59,963 nt of DNA, taken from assembly GCF_001434275.1 (NCBI RefSeq), contig NZ_AZEZ01000039.1, forward strand, positions 6,556-66,518, given 5' to 3'. Position numbers and translations under genes: made by a program. Shown here one piece after another: positions 7,898 to 16,304 of this stretch. The notes under the pieces were generated by a model. It was not told the origin of the DNA. It saw only the letters and a list, made by a program, of their open reading frames with translations, and did not search any database. Position 1 is the first letter of the stretch. Each line of letters begins with the position of its first letter. Origin of the DNA: Companilactobacillus mindensis DSM 14500 (GTDB lineage Bacteria; Bacillota; Bacilli; Lactobacillales; Lactobacillaceae).

Positions 7898-9658
7898 ATG
7901 GGGATTTTTTCTCGTTTGAGCTGGTTTTTCAAACACCAGTGGAAGCAGTATTTGATCGGTGTGATCGCACTGATTTTAGTGGCCATCTGTAATGTCATTC
8001 CACCACGGATCATCGGAAACGTCGTGGATGCGGTCAGTAAAAGACAGATGACGACTAAGTTTTTGGTTACCAATATGGTTGTGCTATTTGTCGTTGCCAT
8101 CATTCAATATTTATTGCGCTTTTTGTGGCAAAAGATGATCTATGGGAGTTCGTTTGTTTTAGAGCGTGATTTGCGGAGTCGGTTATTTCGACACTTTATG
8201 AAGATGGATACGACTTTTTATCAGAAGTGGCGGACAGGTGATCTGATGGCCCACGCTACTAACGATATTGATGCCGTCCGTGATGTTGCCGGACCAGGTA
8301 TTTTGACCTTGGCAGATTCACTTATTACCGGAACCTCAATGATCTTAGCGATGGGGATGTTCGTTGATTGGCAAATGACTCTGTGGGCTGTGTTACCTTT
8401 ATTGTTATTGGCAGTCATGGCTAACGTGTTGGGTGGAAAAATCCATATAGCTTTTAAAGATGCCCAAGCGGCTTTTTCGAGCATTAACAATAAAACTCAA
8501 GAGAGTGTCGTAGGTTTAAAAGTTTTGCGCGCTCTAGGTCAAGAAAAAGAGGACGAGCAAGATTTCGACAATTATGTTGAAGAAAATATTCAAGCTAATA
8601 AGAAGTCTTATCGACTCGATGCGATGTTTGATCCTTTGACGACCTTGATCATGGGGTTGTCTTATATTGTAACGATCATCTTTGGTGGTCTAGCGGTCAT
8701 TCAACAACGGATCACAATTGGTCAGTTGGTGTCTTTCATTACTTACATGGCTGAATTGATGTGGCCAATGTATGCCGTCGGCAGTCTGTTCAATTTGTTG
8801 GAACGTGGTTCAGCTAGTTACGACCGAATCAATGAATTGCTAGCAGAGCAGTCATCACTAGTTAAAGTTAAAAATGCTTTTACGACGGTACCAAATGGGA
8901 CATTAGATTTTCGAATCGACAAATTTCACTATCCAGACGACCAAGCAATCGCATTGCATAATGTGAATTTCAAATTAGGATCTGGGCAGACACTAGGAAT
9001 GGTAGGTCCAACCGGTGGTGGCAAGTCAACCATCATCAGTTTGTTGATGCGAGATTTTGACCACTATGATGGTTCGATCACGGTTGGTAAGATCGATATT
9101 CGCAAATATGAACTGAATAGTTACTTGGATACGATCGGTTATGTTCCACAAACTAATTTCTTGTTCTCAACCGATATCAGAGACAATATTCGTTTCGCCC
9201 GTATCGAGGCAAGTCAAAAAGAAGTTGAACAAGCAAGCTTTGTCGCTGATTTGGCAGACGACGTCAAGCAAATGCCTGAAGGCTATGATACGCAAGTAGG
9301 CGAATTGGGTGTATCGCTTTCTGGTGGTCAGAAACAACGTTTAGCAATCGCCAGAGCCATTTTGAGTGATCCTAAGCTGTTGATTTTGGACGATTCGTTG
9401 TCAGCGGTCGACTCCAAAACTGAGCGGAATATTGAACAACGGATCGCTAAGAATCGTAAAAGCGGTACCACGATCATTGCAGCTAGTCGTTTGAGTTCAG
9501 TGGAAAATGCTGATGAGATCATCGTCGTCGACCACGGAACGATCATTGAAAAAGGTACGCACGAAGAACTCTTAGCTAAACCAGGTTGGTACGCTGATAC
9601 GTTCAACTTGCAAGCCAAGAATGCTGAACTAGAGGGGAGGTTAAATAATGGAAGATGA
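7898..9658 (+). CDS. ABC exporter half with degenerate ATP site (BmrC/YheI-like), partner lost
   Basis: A 586-residue half-transporter: membrane domain of about residues 1-300, then a nucleotide-binding domain. Walker A is at 370-378 (GPTGGGKST) and the signature LSGGQ at 474-478. Walker B reads LLILDD, with D499 where the catalytic Glu should be, and the H-loop has S530 instead of His. This is the pattern of the first subunit of heterodimeric multidrug exporters, which needs a catalytically complete partner. The partner start codon overlaps its 3' end (9648), but that gene breaks off after 47 codons, so this half is probably orphaned unless it pairs with another subunit. Confidence 0.85.
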   Translation: MGIFSRLSWFFKHQWKQYLIGVIALILVAICNVIPPRIIGNVVDAVSKRQMTTKFLVTNMVVLFVVAIIQYLLRFLWQKMIYGSSFVLERDLRSRLFRHFMKMDTTFYQKWRTGDLMAHATNDIDAVRDVAGPGILTLADSLITGTSMILAMGMFVDWQMTLWAVLPLLLLAVMANVLGGKIHIAFKDAQAAFSSINNKTQESVVGLKVLRALGQEKEDEQDFDNYVEENIQANKKSYRLDAMFDPLTTLIMGLSYIVTIIFGGLAVIQQRITIGQLVSFITYMAELMWPMYAVGSLFNLLERGSASYDRINELLAEQSSLVKVKNAFTTVPNGTLDFRIDKFHYPDDQAIALHNVNFKLGSGQTLGMVGPTGGGKSTIISLLMRDFDHYDGSITVGKIDIRKYELNSYLDTIGYVPQTNFLFSTDIRDNIRFARIEASQKEVEQASFVADLADDVKQMPEGYDTQVGELGVSLSGGQKQRLAIARAILSDPKLLILDDSLSAVDSKTERNIEQRIAKNRKSGTTIIAASRLSSVENADEIIVVDHGTIIEKGTHEELLAKPGWYADTFNLQAKNAELEGRLNNGR

Positions 9659-9791
9659 GGATAAAAAGACTTTGGATGAGATTCATTCACTGTCGCACAA
9701 AGACCGTAATCGAGTTTTGAGACGGCTCTTTAAGTTTGCTTGGTTGTTTAAAAAACAATTTGGTATTGCCATCGTCTTTGGTAGCGGTTAA
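9648..9791 (+). pseudogene. 5' remnant of the second ABC exporter half (BmrD/YheH-like)
   Basis: The ATG at 9648 overlaps the end of the first ABC gene and has AGAGGGGAGG upstream, as expected for the second subunit of a coupled pair. The reading frame gives only 47 codons. Its charged N-terminus and the stretch LFKFAWLFKKQFGIAIV match the start of the first transmembrane helix of such subunits. It then runs into the reverse strand of the hydrolase gene and stops at TAA 9789-9791. The remaining ~1.6-1.8 kb, including all ATPase motifs, is missing. The subunit identity rests on position and general pattern, not on a search. Confidence 0.7.
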
Positions 9792-10280
9792 TGAAAGTAC
9801 GGGGACATTAGTTTCATGTAAGTCGCCTTTCTTTTCAGGATAGCTGGCTAGGAAAAAGACTCCTAAGAGTTTTTGAGAATTATTTTTGGCATAACGACTG
9901 GCCATGGTACCGCCAAGAGAATGACCACCGATAATATATTGATGATTTTTTTGAATTTTTTTAGCGGCGTTGGCATTGAGAACCGCTAGATCTAAGGGAA
10001 AACGGACGATGTAAACGGAAAAGCCAGCTTGAGCGACTTTTTGCGCCCAGATACTATAACTCTTTGGTTCGACTAAAGCACCCGGATAGAAGATGACCAT
10101 CGGTTTAGAATCGTCGCCACTGAATTTGATTGTGTTGTCAACGACTGTGCTAGTTGAAGAAGCTTGTTGAGCAGTATTTGATGGCTGATATTCTTTATTT
10201 TTGACGACTAGCAAGATAATCGAACAAATGGCCAACAGGACAATTAAGCTGCCAAGTAGCCAACGTTTAAATTTTTTCAT
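9687..10280 (-). CDS. Membrane-anchored alpha/beta hydrolase, 3'-truncated
   Basis: A 197-residue product with an N-terminal membrane anchor (residues 8-26) and an alpha/beta-hydrolase fold. The nucleophile elbow is GHSLGG. The family usually continues after the strand ending VLSLTATKD with a segment that carries the catalytic His. Here the frame instead runs through antisense ABC-gene sequence (tail from about GNTKLFFKQ), so the His region is absent and the enzyme is probably inactive. The start has AAGGAG at good spacing. Best regarded as a broken gene created by the deletion near 9771-9780. Confidence 0.75.
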   Translation of the reverse strand: MKKFKRWLLGSLIVLLAICSIILLVVKNKEYQPSNTAQQASSTSTVVDNTIKFSGDDSKPMVIFYPGALVEPKSYSIWAQKVAQAGFSVYIVRFPLDLAVLNANAAKKIQKNHQYIIGGHSLGGTMASRYAKNNSQKLLGVFFLASYPEKKGDLHETNVPVLSLTATKDDGNTKLFFKQPSKLKEPSQNSITVFVRQ

Positions 10281-10325
10281 TTTTAGGACTCCTTATAATT
10301 GGGTATTCACTTAGATTATTGTACT

Positions 10326-10354
10326 TTGCAAGCGGTCTGAAAATATGCTATATT
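10326..10354 (+). promoter_or_regulatory. Promoter of the T-box-asnS unit
   Basis: TTGCAA (10326-10331) and TATATT (10349-10354) are separated by exactly 17 nt. The start point would be about 30 nt before the leader's first stem. Confidence 0.6.
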
Positions 10355-10389
10355 TAAGAAAATTAATATATAAGATATTAAAAGAAGGA

Positions 10390-10627
10390 GTACTATATAC
10401 TTTATCCACAGGGAGTTAAGATTAGTGAGAACTTAACGTGTCGGTATATAGGAAAAACATCTTTGTTTCTTCTGGCTGAAATAATAAGAGTAGGTACAGA
10501 CGTGGCCCAATGCGTTACAATTGGAGAGCATATGAATGTGCTTTGAGGTGTTTTTTTTACAAAAAACTTGGGTGGTACCGCGGAAAGATCTTTCGTCCCT
10601 TTTATAGGGGATGAAGGATCTTTTTTT
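10390..10627 (+). promoter_or_regulatory. T-box leader riboswitch (asparagine-tRNA sensing)
   Basis: The T-box sequence GGTGGTACCGCGG is at 10571-10583. It is followed by the terminator stem GATCTTTCGTCCC (from 10588) with GGGGATGAAGGATC and a seven-T run. Uncharged tRNA would favour the competing antiterminator and let transcription enter asnS. Stem I lies in the part from about 10390, but I could not place the specifier loop with certainty. Asn specificity is therefore inferred from the gene downstream. Confidence 0.9.
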
Positions 10628-10663
10628 GGTCTATAGTATTCCAAAATGACAAAGGAGAAATCT

Positions 10664-12055
10664 ATGCAAGACGTTTTAGTTAAAGATTTATACAAAAAAG
10701 AATTTGCAGACGGCGATGAAGTAACTCTTCATGGTTGGATCCGTACTATTAGAGGTTCAAAGCGTGTCGGCTTTATTGAATTAAATGACGGTTCATTCTT
10801 CAAGAATGTTCAAGTCGTTATCACAAGCGACATGGAAAACTACGCTGAAGTTGTTAAGTTCCCAATCAGTACAACTCTTAAAGTTGTCGGAACTGTTTCA
10901 CTAACACCTAAGGCTCAACAACCATTTGAAATTCACGCTACAGAAGTAGTTGAAGAAGGCGCTTCTGATGCTGATTTCCCACTACAAAAGAAGGCTCACT
11001 CATACGAATATATGAGAACAATTGCTCACCTTCGTCCCAGAACTAACACTTTCTATTCTGTTTTCCGTATCCGTTCACTAGCTGCCTTTGCTATTCACGA
11101 ATACCTACAACACAATGGTTTCGTTTACGTACACACACCAATTATCACCAGTTCTGATGCTGAAGGTGCCGGTGAAATGTTCCAAGTTACAACGCTTGAT
11201 TTGAACAATATTCCTAAGACTGATGAAGGTAAGATCGACTACAACGAAGACTTCTTTAGAAAAGAAACTAACTTAACTGTTTCAGGTCAACTGGAAGTTG
11301 AACCATTTGCTTTGGCCTTCAGAAACGTTTATACATTCGGTCCTACATTCCGGGCTGAAAACTCGCACACTGGCCGTCACGCTTCAGAATTCTGGATGAT
11401 CGAACCAGAAATGGCTTTCGCCGATCTTAAAGATGAAATGGACTGCTCAGAAGAATTGCTCAAATACGTTATCAACTACGTCATGGACAATGCTAAAGAA
11501 GAATTCGATTTCTTGAACGAAAACGTCGACAACACCTTGATCGACCGCTTGAAGGCAACTGCTGGTGAAGAATTTGCTCACGTTACTTATACAGATGCTA
11601 TCGACATCTTGGAAAAAGCTACTGACGTTGAATTTGAAGTTAAACCTTACTGGGGTCTTGACCTTGATTCAGAACACGAACGTTACTTGTCAGAACAAGT
11701 TTACAAGAAGCCTGTCTTCATCACTGACTATCCTAAAGACTTCAAAGCCTTCTACATGCGTGCTAACGACGACGGCAAGACTGTTGCTGCAGCTGACTTG
11801 TTAGTTCCTGAAATCGGCGAGTTGATCGGTGGTTCACAACGTGAGGAAAGATTGGACGTTCTTGAAAAGAGAATGGCTGAACTTGATATGAACGAAGACG
11901 ACTACAAGTGGTACTTAGAATTACGTAAGTACGGTGGTACAGTTCACTCAGGTTTCGGTATCGGATTTGAAAGACTTGTTATGTACATCACAGGTATGGA
12001 AAATATCCGTGACGTGATTCCTTATCCTAGAACACCAGGTAATGCTGAATTCTAA
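10664..12055 (+). CDS. asnS: Asparagine--tRNA ligase
   Basis: Charges tRNA-Asn with asparagine in the cytosol. It has 463 residues with an N-terminal OB-fold anticodon-binding domain ([23 protein letters not shown]) and a class II catalytic domain. Motif 2 contains [21 protein letters not shown]-type residues and motif 3 is [15 protein letters not shown]. The ending [14 protein letters not shown] is typical of AsnRS rather than AspRS. AAAGGAG precedes the ATG at 10664; the in-frame ATG at 10646 lies upstream of that site and is not used. It is controlled by the T-box leader. Confidence 0.96.
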   Translation: MQDVLVKDLYKKEFADGDEVTLHGWIRTIRGSKRVGFIELNDGSFFKNVQVVITSDMENYAEVVKFPISTTLKVVGTVSLTPKAQQPFEIHATEVVEEGASDADFPLQKKAHSYEYMRTIAHLRPRTNTFYSVFRIRSLAAFAIHEYLQHNGFVYVHTPIITSSDAEGAGEMFQVTTLDLNNIPKTDEGKIDYNEDFFRKETNLTVSGQLEVEPFALAFRNVYTFGPTFRAENSHTGRHASEFWMIEPEMAFADLKDEMDCSEELLKYVINYVMDNAKEEFDFLNENVDNTLIDRLKATAGEEFAHVTYTDAIDILEKATDVEFEVKPYWGLDLDSEHERYLSEQVYKKPVFITDYPKDFKAFYMRANDDGKTVAAADLLVPEIGELIGGSQREERLDVLEKRMAELDMNEDDYKWYLELRKYGGTVHSGFGIGFERLVMYITGMENIRDVIPYPRTPGNAEF

Positions 12056-12065
12056 TTAGTAAAAT

Positions 12066-12106
12066 AAAAAATCGTTGGACGAATTTTTCGTTCAACGATT
12101 TTTTTT
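12066..12106. terminator. Bidirectional terminator between asnS and the HAD gene
   Basis: AAATCGTTGGACGAA pairs with TTCGTTCAACGATTT, with A and T tracts on either side. It serves two convergent genes and touches the last codon of the minus-strand gene. Confidence 0.88.
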
Positions 12107-12854
12107 AGATGAAACTAGTAATTAGGTCAGCAATCGTCTGGGGATCAGGTTCACAGACAATGTCATATTGATCACCAAGGTATTTCAAGCTAGGTTTACT
12201 ATTGATCCAAATGCTGCGAATGGCTCCATCAAGCATTTCCAAATCATTTCGATCGTTACCAAAAGCGATGTATTGATCAACGCCTAATCTATCTAAGGTA
12301 GAAAATTTATTGATACCGGTGGCAGTAATGTCGACTGTTCCTTCACCAGACAAACCAATGACAGCTAGTTTTGTCTGTTGGGAGACGAGTTCCATCAATT
12401 CTTTTTGTAGCTGATTTTCTAAATTTACAAAGATGGTTTTGATAGGATCAATGATTTCATTTAGTTTAATTCTTTGAGCTAGTTGATTGGGGTCGATCAT
12501 TCGTTCAATCAGACAAGGGGCAGTGATCTTCGAAGCGTAATTCCACGAACTATCAGCGATATAGTCCAAATTATATGTTTGAATCAATTTTTTTAAAAAT
12601 TCAAAGTCTTGAGAATTGATTCCGGAGACAACTTCTATGTTTTTCTCTATTGAGATCATAGCACCGTTGGCACCGATTAATTTGTGAGCAGAAAAATCGG
12701 GAATCATTGGAAGCAAGTCTCTAATCGGTCTGGCTGAGGCAAAGATGACTTCATTATTGGCAGCAATCAATTTCTCGATAGCAGCAGTGATAATTGGATC
12801 AATTTGGATGCCGTCAAAGCTTAAAGTGCCATCTATATCAAAAATATATTTCAT
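12105..12854 (-). CDS. HAD superfamily hydrolase, Cof-like subfamily IIB
   Basis: A 249-residue cytosolic phosphatase of the HAD superfamily. Motif I is DIDGT with nucleophile D6 and acid/base D8. Motif II is FASARP, and motif IV is FGNDRNDLEML near the C-terminus. The cap between them is of the C2B type. Family members dephosphorylate sugar phosphates or similar small metabolites; the substrate is unknown. The start ATG has an AGGAG-like site. It stands alone and converges on asnS. Confidence 0.85.
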   Translation of the reverse strand: MKYIFDIDGTLSFDGIQIDPIITAAIEKLIAANNEVIFASARPIRDLLPMIPDFSAHKLIGANGAMISIEKNIEVVSGINSQDFEFLKKLIQTYNLDYIADSSWNYASKITAPCLIERMIDPNQLAQRIKLNEIIDPIKTIFVNLENQLQKELMELVSQQTKLAVIGLSGEGTVDITATGINKFSTLDRLGVDQYIAFGNDRNDLEMLDGAIRSIWINSKPSLKYLGDQYDIVCEPDPQTIADLITSFI

Positions 12855-13100
12855 TAAAATACTCCTATAAAATGGGATGATTTTCAGTAAAAAAGGTCAC
12901 TTAAATATCATAGCGAAGTAAACGCATTAAGAAAAAATAAATGCTTGAGAAAATGTTGAATGATTTTAATTTAAAAAGTCGAATATTAGAAAATCTTATT
13001 ATTTTTTTCTTGGAATTTTTTACATAGATGAATCGTTAGGCATTTGTATTAATGCTATACTTAATTAACAATAAAACGGTTACATAAAGGTGGGAGAAAA

Positions 13101-13970
13101 TTGATAAAATTTGAAGACTTTTTTAATGACGTTGATCAAGGTAATATAAAAGTAAAATTAAATATGAATTCGGGTGGAGATGCCACTAAAAGTGCATGGG
13201 GATATTTACTTGATGATGATAAAAAATGGGTTAATATGAATTCGTTTAGAACAAAACAATCTAATAATAATTTAGATAATTATAAATATTTGATGGCTTT
13301 TGCTCAGTATTATCCATATGGAAAAGATTATTTTGTTTTTGGAGGAATTTATAAAGTAGAGAAAATAATTCCCGAAATAGAAGATGGAATTGGCTATAAA
13401 TTAACCTTGTTGAATGATTATAGTGAATACAGAAAAAGATTAATTATAAAATTGAATAGATCAAGATCAGGACAAACTTATAATTTTCGTTTTCAAACAG
13501 TGAAGGATAAGCTTCAAGCGGAAGTGTATGAAATCTCGCCAAATACAAAAATGGGTAATTTTATGGGATATCAGAATGTAAGATTGAACCATACAGATTT
13601 AGAGCATATGATTAATAATCAGGCTCCTGATTGGAAAAAAGCACTTTCTAATGTGAAAGGGATTTACGTGATTACCGATAAATCCAATGGAGAATTGTAT
13701 ATAGGGTCGGCCTCTGGAAACACTTCGGGAATTTGGCAAAGGTGGAGTGATTACGCTGATTTAAATAATTTAACTGGCGGTGATAAGACCTTTATAGAAA
13801 TAGTTGAAAAATATGGTAAAGATTATATCGTCAAAAATTTCCAATACTCAATCCTAGAAATTTTTGATACTAAAACAAAAATGGATACAGTAATTGAACG
13901 TGAACATTATTGGAGCCGAGTTTTGGATACGGTTAACCATGGGATGAATAATAATACAGGATCACTTTAA
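13101..13970 (+). CDS. GIY-YIG nuclease-domain protein with unassigned N-terminal domain
   Basis: A 289-residue protein. The C-terminal ~105 residues are a GIY-YIG endonuclease fold: GIY at 187-189, YIG at 200-202, R214 and a Glu at 266/268. N279 may complete the site. The first ~180 residues form a domain I do not recognise. The gene is visibly AT-richer than its neighbours and rich in ATA and AGA codons, which suggests recent acquisition. It starts with TTG preceded by AGGTGGGAG. It stands alone, with no methylase or recombinase nearby, so a restriction or homing role is not supported. Confidence 0.75.
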   Translation: MIKFEDFFNDVDQGNIKVKLNMNSGGDATKSAWGYLLDDDKKWVNMNSFRTKQSNNNLDNYKYLMAFAQYYPYGKDYFVFGGIYKVEKIIPEIEDGIGYKLTLLNDYSEYRKRLIIKLNRSRSGQTYNFRFQTVKDKLQAEVYEISPNTKMGNFMGYQNVRLNHTDLEHMINNQAPDWKKALSNVKGIYVITDKSNGELYIGSASGNTSGIWQRWSDYADLNNLTGGDKTFIEIVEKYGKDYIVKNFQYSILEIFDTKTKMDTVIEREHYWSRVLDTVNHGMNNNTGSL

Positions 13971-13994
13971 AATTAATTTTAAGATAGACGTCAA

Positions 13995-14026
13995 AAGCAA
14001 CCAACAATTCGTTGGTTGCTTTATTT
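13995..14026. terminator. Rho-independent terminator between convergent genes
   Basis: An 11-bp perfect stem, AAGCAACCAAC with GTTGGTTGCTT, is followed by TATTTTT. Confidence 0.82.
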
Positions 14027-14038
14027 TTACATATTTAG

Positions 14039-14314
14039 TTAAAAACTAAAAATCGCTGTAATGAAGGTTGCAGCGCCTAAAAAGATACCAGGAACATTGG
14101 CCCAAACAATAGGCCAGTCCTTCTCTTTTTTCAATAAACCATAGGCCGTCCAAATCGTGCAGTTGATAAAAGCAACTAGTGGCTGGATGGGATTTCCTTT
14201 CGTGCCTGACAAGTTGGATATGATCTGAGGGATGTATGAAACATACATCAACACAGACATAGCACTTGCAATCGTTCCTATCTTTTCTACTTTCTCTGAA
14301 CTTATCCTCTGCAA
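14039..14314 (-). CDS. SemiSWEET-type sugar transporter
   Basis: A small three-helix membrane protein of the SemiSWEET/PQ-loop family, which dimerises to carry sugars. The PQ motif appears in YVSYIPQIISNL, and the second helix has the conserved NCTIWTAYGLLK. A longer frame begins with TTG at 14332, but the Shine-Dalgarno AAAGGAAG falls inside its codons 2-4. The TTG at 14314 is 7 nt behind that site and yields 91 residues, close to the family size. It is a monocistronic minus-strand gene. Confidence 0.82.
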   Translation of the reverse strand: MQRISSEKVEKIGTIASAMSVLMYVSYIPQIISNLSGTKGNPIQPLVAFINCTIWTAYGLLKKEKDWPIVWANVPGIFLGAATFITAIFSF

Positions 14315-14553
14315 ATAAATACTTCCTTTCAACTCTCAAGTTCTAATATTTAAAAATCATTAATTATAAAATTATTTCATAATTAATGTTACATCCAAGT
14401 TAAACCAGACAATTTGTCTTGTCAAACGAAACGCAGTTTAATGCTTATAATTGAAACTTAAAAGGCTGGCCAATATTATTGCAAGCATCATTGAAATGAT
14501 CGAATAAATTGCAATTTCTGAGGAGACAAAATAGATTTTAAAATTTTATTTTA

Positions 14554-14608
14554 TACAAAAAGAAACTCCATAATTGCTAGATTTTTGTCTAGTAGTTATG
14601 GAGTTCTT
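14554..14608 (-). terminator. Rho-independent terminator of the kinase/Dus operon
   Basis: On the minus strand AGAACTCCATAACTACTAG pairs imperfectly with CTAGCAATTATGGAGTTTCT, followed by TTTTTG. It lies 6 nt after the kinase stop. Confidence 0.85.
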
Positions 14609-14614
14609 TTAGCA

Positions 14615-15142
14615 TTAATTTAAAAAATTAGTCGCTAAAGTGACCTTTTGGTCGATTGGTAACAGACCATCGATAGTTAAATCAACTTCACCAGCAATGA
14701 AATTTTCATAATCTAAAAAGATTGGTCGAGCAAAGTTAAGATAAGTTTTAGACCAGTTGACGGCATCATTGATAGTTTTGTCAGAATAGTCGCGAATGAT
14801 TTGTCTGGCAAAACAAACATCCAAAGGTGTTTTAACGTAAATCACCTTATCAATATAGGGTCTGAGAGTTGGATGTTTATAACCAAAGGGAAAATCCATC
14901 AGAATATAATTGTAATGATTTTTGGCCTTCAAAAAGTCTTTCATCAGATTACTGAGATCATATTGATCGACTGTCTTTGATAGTGGTAAGTCGATTGGTG
15001 GTGCAGAAGGTAAGGCATCGATACTGTAATCGTCGTAAGAAATCACGGTACTGTCAGACAATGTATCATGCATTGCTTGGACTAAAGTTGTTTTGCCACT
15101 AGCAGTCAATCCACTGACTACAATTACCATTGGTTTTTTCAA
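14615..15142 (-). CDS. P-loop kinase of the uridine/nucleoside kinase type
   Basis: A 175-residue cytosolic P-loop protein. Walker A is GLTASGKTT at residues 11-19, followed by the SYDDYS segment where nucleoside and phosphoribulokinase-like enzymes bind substrate. YVKTPLDVCFARQIIRD near residue 105 resembles the lid and base-binding region. It is shorter than uridine kinase, so the exact substrate is uncertain. Its start overlaps the dus stop by 4 nt, giving tight coupling. Confidence 0.75.
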   Translation of the reverse strand: MKKPMVIVVSGLTASGKTTLVQAMHDTLSDSTVISYDDYSIDALPSAPPIDLPLSKTVDQYDLSNLMKDFLKAKNHYNYILMDFPFGYKHPTLRPYIDKVIYVKTPLDVCFARQIIRDYSDKTINDAVNWSKTYLNFARPIFLDYENFIAGEVDLTIDGLLPIDQKVTLATNFLN

Positions 15143-16143
15143 TTTATCATCTCATTTTTTTGATAATCATCGAGGATCTTTCGGACGTCATCAGTCGTTT
15201 TAGCGTCCATCATCGTATTGCGTAGATCAGTAGCACCGAGTTCAGGTCGAGCGTAGACCTTGAAGAAACGTTTGAGTGATGGGAAACGAGGGTAATCGTA
15301 ATGTTCAGAGAAATCGTCGAATAAATCTAATTGCATCCGTAATAAGTCTAGTAATTCGTCTAATGAGTGAGTTTGTTTTTTAGGGTCAAAGGCGTATGGA
15401 TCAGCGAAGACACCACGACCAATCATGATACCGTCTAGTCCGGGGTGTGCTTGAGCTAATTTCAAACCAGCTTGGTAATTAGGGATGTCACCGTTGATTT
15501 GAATCAGTGTTTCCGGAGCAATTTCGTCACGCATTTTGATGATGTCGTCGATTACTTCTAAATGAGCGGCAACTTTACTCATTTCCATTTTAGTGCGTAA
15601 ATGAACGGTTAAGACGTCAACGTGTTGTTCTAGTAGAAAAGGAATCCAAGTTTTGAATTCGTCAACTTTGCTGTAACCGAGTCGAGTTTTGGCACTGACA
15701 GCTAAACCAGAAGTTTTGGCTGCAGCAATCACAGCTTGAGCCCATTTTGGATTACGGATCAAGTCGCTGCCACCGTGATTTTTGATGACTGTGCTGTCAG
15801 GGCAGCCCATATTGATGTCGATAGCTTCAAATCCTTGTTCTTTTAAAGCTTGGGCTCCAGTTCTGAAGTCTTCAGCAACATTTCCCCAAAGTTGAACGAC
15901 TGGTTTCTTTGACTCACGACTGTCAACATATAGGCGACCGTGAATAGGAAATTTGGTGTTAGGGTCGGTGATACCTTTGGCGTAGACGAATTCACTGAAG
16001 AACGTGTCCGGTGCGTAGGCCTTAGAGATTACTTGACGAAAGACAGTATTACTGACGGCCTCCATCGGTGCCATAGTAAAGAAGGGGCGGTGTTCTGATT
16101 TAGCTTTTGTGGCGATTTCGGACCAAAATTTTGATTCTGTCAA
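15139..16143 (-). CDS. tRNA-dihydrouridine synthase (paralog 1)
   Basis: A flavoprotein that reduces specific uridines in tRNA using NADPH. It has 334 residues: an FMN-binding TIM barrel beginning APMEAV, then the active-site stretch DINMGCPD with C114 as the proton donor, KTRLGY, INGDI and GIMIGRGVF phosphate-binding segments, and a C-terminal helical domain. The start is TTG with AAGGAAG 8 nt upstream. It precedes the kinase gene with a 4-nt overlap. A close paralog lies on the other strand at 18653-19648. Confidence 0.9.
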   Translation of the reverse strand: MTESKFWSEIATKAKSEHRPFFTMAPMEAVSNTVFRQVISKAYAPDTFFSEFVYAKGITDPNTKFPIHGRLYVDSRESKKPVVQLWGNVAEDFRTGAQALKEQGFEAIDINMGCPDSTVIKNHGGSDLIRNPKWAQAVIAAAKTSGLAVSAKTRLGYSKVDEFKTWIPFLLEQHVDVLTVHLRTKMEMSKVAAHLEVIDDIIKMRDEIAPETLIQINGDIPNYQAGLKLAQAHPGLDGIMIGRGVFADPYAFDPKKQTHSLDELLDLLRMQLDLFDDFSEHYDYPRFPSLKRFFKVYARPELGATDLRNTMMDAKTTDDVRKILDDYQKNEMIN

Positions 16144-16254
16144 ACTCGATTACTTCCTTATCAATAAAATTCAATATTATATATATTACTATGTTATATG
16201 CTGAGAATCTAATATTTCCTCTTTGGAAAAGTAAATTAACCCCTGAATAAGCAG

Positions 16255-16294
16255 AAAAAACCTCTGATACATCATCAAATGTATCGGAGGTTTT
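16255..16294 (-). terminator. Rho-independent terminator of the MFS gene
   Basis: On the minus strand AAAACCTCCGATAC pairs with GTATCAGAGGTTTT (one wobble) and runs into TTTTTT. It separates the MFS gene from dus. Confidence 0.85.
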
Positions 16295-16304
16295 AAGCAA
16301 TATC

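Noticed and set aside
7864-9690. Long minus-strand frames inside the ABC half gene
   Set aside because: They are antisense shadows; the plus-strand frame carries all ABC motifs.
14451-14507. A TTG-started 18-codon frame encoding an amphipathic peptide (MKLKRLANIIASIIEMIE)
   Set aside because: It resembles a small membrane-active peptide, but no Shine-Dalgarno precedes it and the spacer offers no clear promoter, so it is most likely chance.
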